From positions 1 to 11,919 of the forward strand of contig JAUWSP010000029.1 in the NCBI GenBank assembly GCA_030610025.1: DNA of 11,919 bases, read 5' to 3'. Shown in pieces: positions 7,462 through 11,919 of this stretch (the first letter of the stretch is position 1; each line of letters opens with the position of its first letter). Both the position numbers and the translations under genes were made by a program. Under the pieces are notes generated by a model. The model did not search any database. It saw only the letters and a program-made list of their open reading frames with translations, and was not told the DNA's origin. This stretch comes from Acidobacteriota bacterium. Its GTDB lineage: Bacteria; Acidobacteriota; Thermoanaerobaculia; Multivoradales; JAHEKO01.

Positions 7462-7926
7462 ATGCTGCGCATTACCAAACAGTCAGACTACGCCGTTGTC
7501 TTGATGACGCACATCGTGTCCACAGAGGATCGATGGCTGAACGCCTCGGAGTTGGCAGCTCGGGCCGGACTTCCACAGCCGATCGTCAGCAAGATCCTAA
7601 AGCTTCTGACCCGCGGGCGGCTACTGGAATCGCACCGGGGCGTGAAGGGCGGCTACTGTCTGGCACGGCCCTCGGCCGAGATCACCGTCGCCGAGATCAT
7701 CGAGGCACTCGAGGGTCCAATCTCGGTCACCGAATGCATCGAGGAATCGCCTGGAGAATGCTCCCAGGAGGCCTTCTGCCGAGTGCGCGGCAACTGGCAG
7801 CGCATCAACCACGTTCTGCGAGACGCACTGAGTGAGATAACCCTGGAGGAAATGGCCCGACCTGGTTCAGCTGTGCTGGTCACTCTCGGAGACCGCGAGA
7901 CGGTCCCGAACGTGACGGCAGGCTGA
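7462..7926 (+). CDS. Rrf2-family SUF system Fe-S assembly regulator
   Basis: This is a DNA-binding, probably cluster-sensing transcription factor that controls the suf genes behind it. The 154 residues begin with the family start [13 protein letters not shown], then a winged helix-turn-helix (about 25-70; [19 protein letters not shown], and the wing [15 protein letters not shown]) and a dimer helix with [12 protein letters not shown]. Cys92, Cys100 and Cys106 in TEC...C...CRVRGNW are the three cysteines that bind the cluster in IscR-like proteins; the first gap is two residues longer than in E. coli IscR (92, 98, 104). The match is closest to the SUF-regulator branch first defined in Xanthomonas; it is unrelated to cyanobacterial SufR, so no symbol is given. 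The ATG at 7462 fits the family N-terminus and has AGAAGG seven bases upstream; an in-frame TTG at 7432 lies inside the putative operator. sufB follows after 41 bp. Confidence 0.93.
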   Translation: MLRITKQSDYAVVLMTHIVSTEDRWLNASELAARAGLPQPIVSKILKLLTRGRLLESHRGVKGGYCLARPSAEITVAEIIEALEGPISVTECIEESPGECSQEAFCRVRGNWQRINHVLRDALSEITLEEMARPGSAVLVTLGDRETVPNVTAG

Positions 7927-7967
7927 AGGGCGGTCTTTCCCCATTCAGGCCAGAGGAACTATTCAAG

Positions 7968-9422
7968 ATGGCACCCAGCGATACAGAGCTACTGGAACAA
8001 CACGTAGATCAGAAGTACGAAGCCGGTTTCGTCACCGAGGTGGAGACGGAGACCTTTGCGCCGGGGTTGGATGAAGATGTCATCCGTCGAATCTCGGAGC
8101 TGAAGGGCGAGCCCGATTGGATGCTGGATTGGCGGTTGAAGGCCTTCCAGCACTGGCAGACCCTGACGGAGCCGACCTGGGCGAACATCGAGTACGAGCC
8201 GGTGGACTACCAGGCAATCTCCTACTACTCGGCGCCGAAGTCGAAGCAGGATGGACCCCAGAGCCTGGACGAGGTGGATCCCGAGATCCTACGCACCTAT
8301 GAGAAGTTGGGCATTCCCCTGCAGGAGCAGAAGATGCTGGCCGGAATCGCGGTGGATGCGGTCTTCGACAGCGTCTCGGTCGCCACGACGTTCAGGGAGA
8401 AGCTGGCCGATGCAGGCGTGATCTTCTGCCCCATCTCCGAGGCCATTCGAGAGCATCCAGAGCTAGTGAAGAAGCATCTCGGCACGGTGGTACCTTACAG
8501 CGATAACTTCTTCGCAGCTCTCAATTCGGCCGTTTTCTCAGACGGCTCGTTTGTCTATGTGCCCAAAGGGGTGCGCTGCCCGATGGAGCTATCGACCTAC
8601 TTCCGCATCAATGCCCCGAACACGGGTCAGTTCGAGCGCACCCTCATCATTGCGGAAGAGGGCTCCTACGTGAGCTATCTGGAGGGTTGCACGGCGCCGA
8701 TGCGAGACGAGAACCAGCTGCACGCCGCCGTGGTCGAGCTCTATGCCGGTGAAGAGGCGCAGATCAAGTACTCCACTGTGCAGAACTGGTATCCGGGTGA
8801 CCCCGAGACCGGAGTCGGCGGCATCTTCAATTTCGTCACCAAGCGGGGTCTGGCCGCCGGCCGACGATCGAAGATCTCCTGGACACAGGTAGAGACCGGC
8901 TCGTCGATCACCTGGAAGTACCCGAGCTGCATCCTCAAGGGAGACGAGTCGGTGGGTGAGTTCTACTCGGTGGCCCTCAGCAAGGGGCGCCAACAGGCGG
9001 ATACCGGCACGAAGATGATTCACGTTGGCAAGAACACGACCTCGACGATCATCTCGAAGGGAATCTCGGCTGGACATGGCCAGAACACCTATAGAGGCGC
9101 GGTGAAGATCCTCAGCGGTGCCGACAACTCGCGCAACTTCTCGCAGTGCGACTCCATGCTGATCGGCGACCAGTGCGGAGCCCACACGTTTCCCTACATC
9201 GACGTGCAGAGCCCCAGCGCTCAGATGGAGCACGAGGCCTCGACCTCGAAGATCGGTGAGGACCAGGTCTTCTACTGCAACCAACGGGGCATCGACACCG
9301 AGGACGCGGTGTCGATGATCGTCAATGGCTTCTGCAAGGAAGTCTTCAACGAGCTGCCCATGGAGTTTGCCGTCGAAGCGAGAAAGCTGTTGGAAATCAG
9401 CCTGGAAGGCAGCGTCGGCTGA
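7968..9422 (+). CDS. sufB: Fe-S cluster assembly scaffold protein SufB
   Basis: This is the scaffold subunit of the SufBC2D complex, which receives sulfur from SufS and builds Fe-S clusters in the cytosol. Its 484 residues are typical (E. coli SufB has 495). It is conserved along the length: [20 protein letters not shown] (197-216), [14 protein letters not shown] (231-244), VQNWYPG (271-277), [20 protein letters not shown] (391-410) and the end [20 protein letters not shown] (451-470). Cys403 in [10 protein letters not shown] corresponds to the essential E. coli Cys405. The beta-helix core and the C-terminal SufC-docking helices are both present. The ATG at 7968 has GAGGA ten bases upstream. 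It lies between the regulator (41 bp) and sufC (91 bp) in the operon. A 7-bp RNA stem overlaps its TGA stop codon. Confidence 0.98.
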   Translation: MAPSDTELLEQHVDQKYEAGFVTEVETETFAPGLDEDVIRRISELKGEPDWMLDWRLKAFQHWQTLTEPTWANIEYEPVDYQAISYYSAPKSKQDGPQSLDEVDPEILRTYEKLGIPLQEQKMLAGIAVDAVFDSVSVATTFREKLADAGVIFCPISEAIREHPELVKKHLGTVVPYSDNFFAALNSAVFSDGSFVYVPKGVRCPMELSTYFRINAPNTGQFERTLIIAEEGSYVSYLEGCTAPMRDENQLHAAVVELYAGEEAQIKYSTVQNWYPGDPETGVGGIFNFVTKRGLAAGRRSKISWTQVETGSSITWKYPSCILKGDESVGEFYSVALSKGRQQADTGTKMIHVGKNTTSTIISKGISAGHGQNTYRGAVKILSGADNSRNFSQCDSMLIGDQCGAHTFPYIDVQSPSAQMEHEASTSKIGEDQVFYCNQRGIDTEDAVSMIVNGFCKEVFNELPMEFAVEARKLLEISLEGSVG

Positions 9423-9452
9423 GCCGCCGCCGAGGCCGGTGAATCGCGGCTC
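9421..9452 (+). promoter_or_regulatory. Stem-loop at the sufB stop codon
   Basis: GAGCCGC (9421-9427) pairs perfectly with GCGGCTC (9446-9452), giving a 7-bp GC-rich stem with an 18-base loop; the loop can itself form CCG/CGG around AGGC. The first bases belong to the sufB TGA. No T-run follows, so it is not an intrinsic terminator. It could stabilise or process the mRNA so that sufB and sufC are made in different amounts. That function is inferred. Confidence 0.4.
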
Positions 9453-9513
9453 GCAGATTGGCAAGAGCAACTGAATCTATAGATCGAAGGAAAGATAAAG
9501 AAGGGAACTCGAG

Positions 9514-10290
9514 ATGAGTCTGTTGGAGATCAAGAACCTGCATGCGCGGGTCGAAGAACAAGAGATCCTCAAGGGTGTGGACCTGATCATCAATCCAGGT
9601 GAGATCCACGCCATCATGGGTCCGAACGGGTCGGGCAAGTCCACCCTCGCCCAGGTTCTGGCTGGAAAAGAGGACTACGAGGTGACGGAGGGAGAGATCC
9701 TTTACAAGGGTGAGGACCTCCTGGAGATGGCGCCGGAGGAGCGGGCTCGTGAGGGCATCTTCATGGCATTCCAGTACCCGGTAGAGATCCCCGGAGTGAG
9801 CAATGTCTACTTTCTCAAGGCGGCACTGAACGCGATTCGCACGCATCGCGGTCTCGAAGAGATGGATGCCATGGACTTCCTCGTCTACGTACGCGAGAAG
9901 ATGAAGGTGGTGAAGATGGACGAGGCACTGCTCAATCGTCCCGTCAACGAGGGGTTTTCCGGTGGCGAGAAGAAGCGTAACGAGATCTTTCACATGTCGG
10001 TGCTCGACCCTGTTCTCGCCGTGCTCGACGAGACGGATTCGGGACTCGATATCGACGCTTTGAAGATCGTTGCCGATGGCGTGAACTCGCTGCGCAGCGA
10101 GGACCGGGCGTTTCTCGTCATTACTCACTACCAACGACTGCTCAACTACATCGTTCCAGATGTGGTTCACGTGTTGATCGATGGGCGAATCGTTCGCTCG
10201 GGCGGCAAGGAACTGGCCTTCGAGCTCGAGGACAAGGGCTACGCCTGGTTGGAAGAGCCCCTCGGGGCCGGCGAACCGGTGGGCGCCTAG
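9514..10290 (+). CDS. sufC: Fe-S cluster assembly ATPase SufC
   Basis: This soluble ABC-type ATPase, a dimer in the SufBC2D complex, uses ATP hydrolysis to drive shape changes needed for cluster formation and iron entry. The 258 residues show every ABC element: Walker [10 protein letters not shown] at 36-44, the Q-loop in AFQYP (Gln87), signature SGGEKKR at 149-155, Walker B VLAVLDE with Glu173, the D-loop TDSGLDID, and the switch histidine His205 in [23 protein letters not shown] and ETDSGLDID are SufC-specific compared with transporter ATPases. The helix after the signature reads [10 protein letters not shown], a little unlike the common LQM-type version. The ATG at 9514 has AAGGGA eight bases upstream. 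sufD starts 38 bp after its stop. Confidence 0.98.
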   Translation: MSLLEIKNLHARVEEQEILKGVDLIINPGEIHAIMGPNGSGKSTLAQVLAGKEDYEVTEGEILYKGEDLLEMAPEERAREGIFMAFQYPVEIPGVSNVYFLKAALNAIRTHRGLEEMDAMDFLVYVREKMKVVKMDEALLNRPVNEGFSGGEKKRNEIFHMSVLDPVLAVLDETDSGLDIDALKIVADGVNSLRSEDRAFLVITHYQRLLNYIVPDVVHVLIDGRIVRSGGKELAFELEDKGYAWLEEPLGAGEPVGA

Positions 10291-10328
10291 TGTCCCGTGC
10301 GGTAAGCCTCAGGAGAGATTGAGCAACC

Positions 10329-11669
10329 ATGACAACCACAATGACGGCCAGCGATACAGATCGTTTCGTAGAGGTGTTCGAAGCCTTCGAGAAAGGCCTT
10401 CCCGCCTCCCAGCCCGAAAGCCTGCGAAAGATTCGACGCGAGGCGATCGGGCGCTTCTCGGACCTCGGCTTCCCCACCATTCGACAGGAGGAATGGCGTT
10501 TCACGAACGTGGCCCCCATAGCCCGCACCCCTTTCAGTCTGAAGGTTGCTACCGATACCGTGAAGGCAAGCAGCATCCAGCCCTTCTCGTACGACGGAAC
10601 CATCCAGCTGACTCTCGTCAACGGTCGATATGTTGCCGCATTGTCGCAGCTGCACAGCCTTCCCGAAGGCGTCGTCGTTTGTAGTCTGAACGAGGCCCTG
10701 GAAAAGCACCCCGAGAAGGTCGAGCCCCACCTGGGCAGGTTGGCGAGCTTCGAGAATCACCCCTTTGTGGCTCTCAATACCGCCTTCTATGGCGACGGGA
10801 TCTTCATCTGGGTGCCGCGAAACCAGGTGGTGGAGCCACCGATCAATCTGGTCCTGGTCGGCAGTCCGTCGGCCGGTCCGATCGCCTTCTTTCCGCGCAA
10901 CCTGATCGTTGGTGGCGAAAGCAGCCAGGTGACCGTGGTCGAGCAGTACGTGACGGTTGGCGAGGGGACCTATCTCACCGCACCCGTGACCGAGATCGTG
11001 GCCGGGGACAACGCGGTCGTCGATCATTACAAGCTGCAGCGGGAGTCCAGCGAGGCTTTTCACATGGCCACTTTCCAACTCCAACTGGGCCGCGATAGCA
11101 ACGTTTCGTCCCATTCCATCTCCTGGGGAGGTGGATTGGTGCGTAACGATGTGAACGCGGTATTAGACGGACAAGGGGGGGAAGCGACACTCAATGGCCT
11201 CTACATGGTGGAAGGAACCCAGTTGGTAGACAACCATATGCGCGTCGATCACGTGGCGGCACACTGTGACAGTCACGAGCTCTACAAGGGGATCCTCGAG
11301 GGCAAATCCAGGGCTGTCTTCAACGGGCGCATCTACGTGCACCCTGGGGCTCAGAAGACCGATGCCAAGCAGACCAATCGCAACCTGCTGATCTCCCCGG
11401 ACGCGATCTGCAACTCGAATCCTCAGCTGGAGATCTTCGCGGACGACGTCAAATGCACCCACGGCTCGACGGTCGGCCAGATCGACGAGACGGCGATCTT
11501 CTATCTGCGCTCGCGAGGTATCGGAGAAGCTGCAGCACGTAGCCTGCTGACCTTTGCCTTTGCGGCCGATATCGTGGAACGCATCAAGGTCGGAGCGGTT
11601 CGCCGGGACCTGGAGGAATTTCTCTTCCGGCGTCTGCCGAAGGGCGACATCGTCCGGCAGGCCGTATAA
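10329..11669 (+). CDS. sufD: Fe-S cluster assembly protein SufD
   Basis: This SufB paralogue pairs with SufB in the SufBC2D scaffold and is needed for iron acquisition. It has 446 residues (423 in E. coli). The N-terminal helical part includes RQEEWRFTN (52-60), usual for SufD. The beta-helix core has [10 protein letters not shown] (144-153), VDHYKLQ (231-237), [14 protein letters not shown] (290-303), [20 protein letters not shown] (318-337) and QTNRNLL (348-354). The C-terminal domain has [13 protein letters not shown] (372-384), where His378 corresponds to the conserved E. coli His360, and FYLRSRGI (391-398). The ATG at 10329 is 11 bases after AGGAGAG, slightly long; a second in-frame ATG at 10341 has no better site. 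The gene is followed by sufS after only 14 bp. A run of seven G near 11175 is within frame. Confidence 0.97.
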   Translation: MTTTMTASDTDRFVEVFEAFEKGLPASQPESLRKIRREAIGRFSDLGFPTIRQEEWRFTNVAPIARTPFSLKVATDTVKASSIQPFSYDGTIQLTLVNGRYVAALSQLHSLPEGVVVCSLNEALEKHPEKVEPHLGRLASFENHPFVALNTAFYGDGIFIWVPRNQVVEPPINLVLVGSPSAGPIAFFPRNLIVGGESSQVTVVEQYVTVGEGTYLTAPVTEIVAGDNAVVDHYKLQRESSEAFHMATFQLQLGRDSNVSSHSISWGGGLVRNDVNAVLDGQGGEATLNGLYMVEGTQLVDNHMRVDHVAAHCDSHELYKGILEGKSRAVFNGRIYVHPGAQKTDAKQTNRNLLISPDAICNSNPQLEIFADDVKCTHGSTVGQIDETAIFYLRSRGIGEAAARSLLTFAFAADIVERIKVGAVRRDLEEFLFRRLPKGDIVRQAV

Positions 11670-11683
11670 GCTCCGGTGCGCTT

Positions 11684-11919
11684 ATGCCTGAGCTCGATGA
11701 AGTGAAGGAAACCGCAGCTGCCGCGGCGGCAGAGCAGCCGTTCGATGCCGAGCAGATACGGCAGGATTTTCCCGCCCTGGGCCTGAGTGTCTACGGCAAG
11801 CCACTCGTCTATCTGGACAACGCGGCGAGCACCCAGAAGCCGGTGTCGGTGCTGGATGCGGAGGACCGCTGCTACCGGGAGTACTACTCCAACGTCCATC
11901 GGGGCGTTCACTACCTGTC
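11684..11919 (+). CDS. sufS: Cysteine desulfurase SufS, N-terminal part, cut by the right edge
   Basis: This PLP-dependent enzyme takes sulfur from L-cysteine as a persulfide and passes it to SufB, usually through SufE or SufU. Only 78 codons plus two bases are seen, of about 410 usual. After a variable, alanine-rich head (residues 11-16) come [18 protein letters not shown] (43-52) and [10 protein letters not shown] (67-76), the standard start of group II desulfurases (SufS/CsdA). The PLP lysine and catalytic cysteine lie beyond the window. The ATG at 11684 fits the homology, but its ribosome site is poor, and the 14-bp gap to sufD suggests translational coupling. NifS/IscS-type (group I) enzymes have a different N-terminus. 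Whether a sufU or sufE gene follows cannot be seen. Confidence 0.95.
   Translation, partial: MPELDEVKETAAAAAAEQPFDAEQIRQDFPALGLSVYGKPLVYLDNAASTQKPVSVLDAEDRCYREYYSNVHRGVHYL

Noticed and set aside
8589..9470. A 293-codon minus-strand open frame opposite sufB
   Set aside because: It is a shadow of the highly conserved sufB frame and has no recognisable domain.
9397..10170. A 257-codon minus-strand open frame opposite sufC
   Set aside because: It is a shadow of sufC, whose Walker and signature motifs are complete on the plus strand.
1..11919. Insertion sequences, CRISPR repeats, tRNA or rRNA genes, phage or defence genes
   Set aside because: Reading both strands gave no transposase, repeat array, RNA gene or nuclease/defence motif; all sizeable segments are explained by the listed genes.

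Overview
This window is a stretch of ordinary chromosome from a GC-rich (about 60% by eye) Gram-negative-type bacterium. Several genes start with GTG or TTG behind clear Shine-Dalgarno sites. The combination of a GTP-dependent PEP carboxykinase, large PAS-rich signalling proteins, a SMUG1-type uracil-DNA glycosylase and an Rrf2-regulated suf operon in the order regulator-B-C-D-S would fit Acidobacteriota (Thermoanaerobaculia-like), Myxococcota or a related group. That placement is inference; no marker here fixes the phylum. I see no mobile element, CRISPR array, tRNA or rRNA.

Left part, minus strand: the N-terminal 267 codons of pckG (1-802) run off the left edge just before the nucleotide-binding P-loop. 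A 214-bp spacer (803-1016) separates it from an 820-residue soluble PAS-PAS-PAS-GGDEF-EAL protein (1017-3479). That protein's catalytic and inhibitory motifs look intact for c-di-GMP synthesis and breakdown.

Middle part, plus strand: a hotdog-fold thioesterase (3509-4093) starts only 29 bp from the divergent GGDEF-EAL gene. It is followed 16 bp later by a SMUG1 uracil-DNA glycosylase gene (4110-4826), probably in the same transcript. Next is a membrane-anchored, triple-PAS hybrid histidine kinase with a C-terminal receiver (4901-7345).

Right part, plus strand: a near-consensus sigma-70 promoter (7372-7399) lies directly in front of a 31-bp interrupted dyad. Its core has the same geometry as type-1 IscR sites. 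It precedes an Rrf2-family SUF regulator, sufB, sufC, sufD and the start of sufS, which is cut by the right edge. The SufBCD scaffold/ATPase complex and the SufS cysteine desulfurase build Fe-S clusters. The regulator keeps three cysteines suited to sensing cluster status, so the layout suggests negative feedback through the dyad.

Nothing here is a wholly unknown system. The most rewarding points are the putative suf operator, a 7-bp stem overlapping the sufB stop codon, the bacterial SMUG1 with a Phe-to-Trp change in its active-site motif, 8-bp homopolymers in two divergent genes, and the very compact divergent junction.
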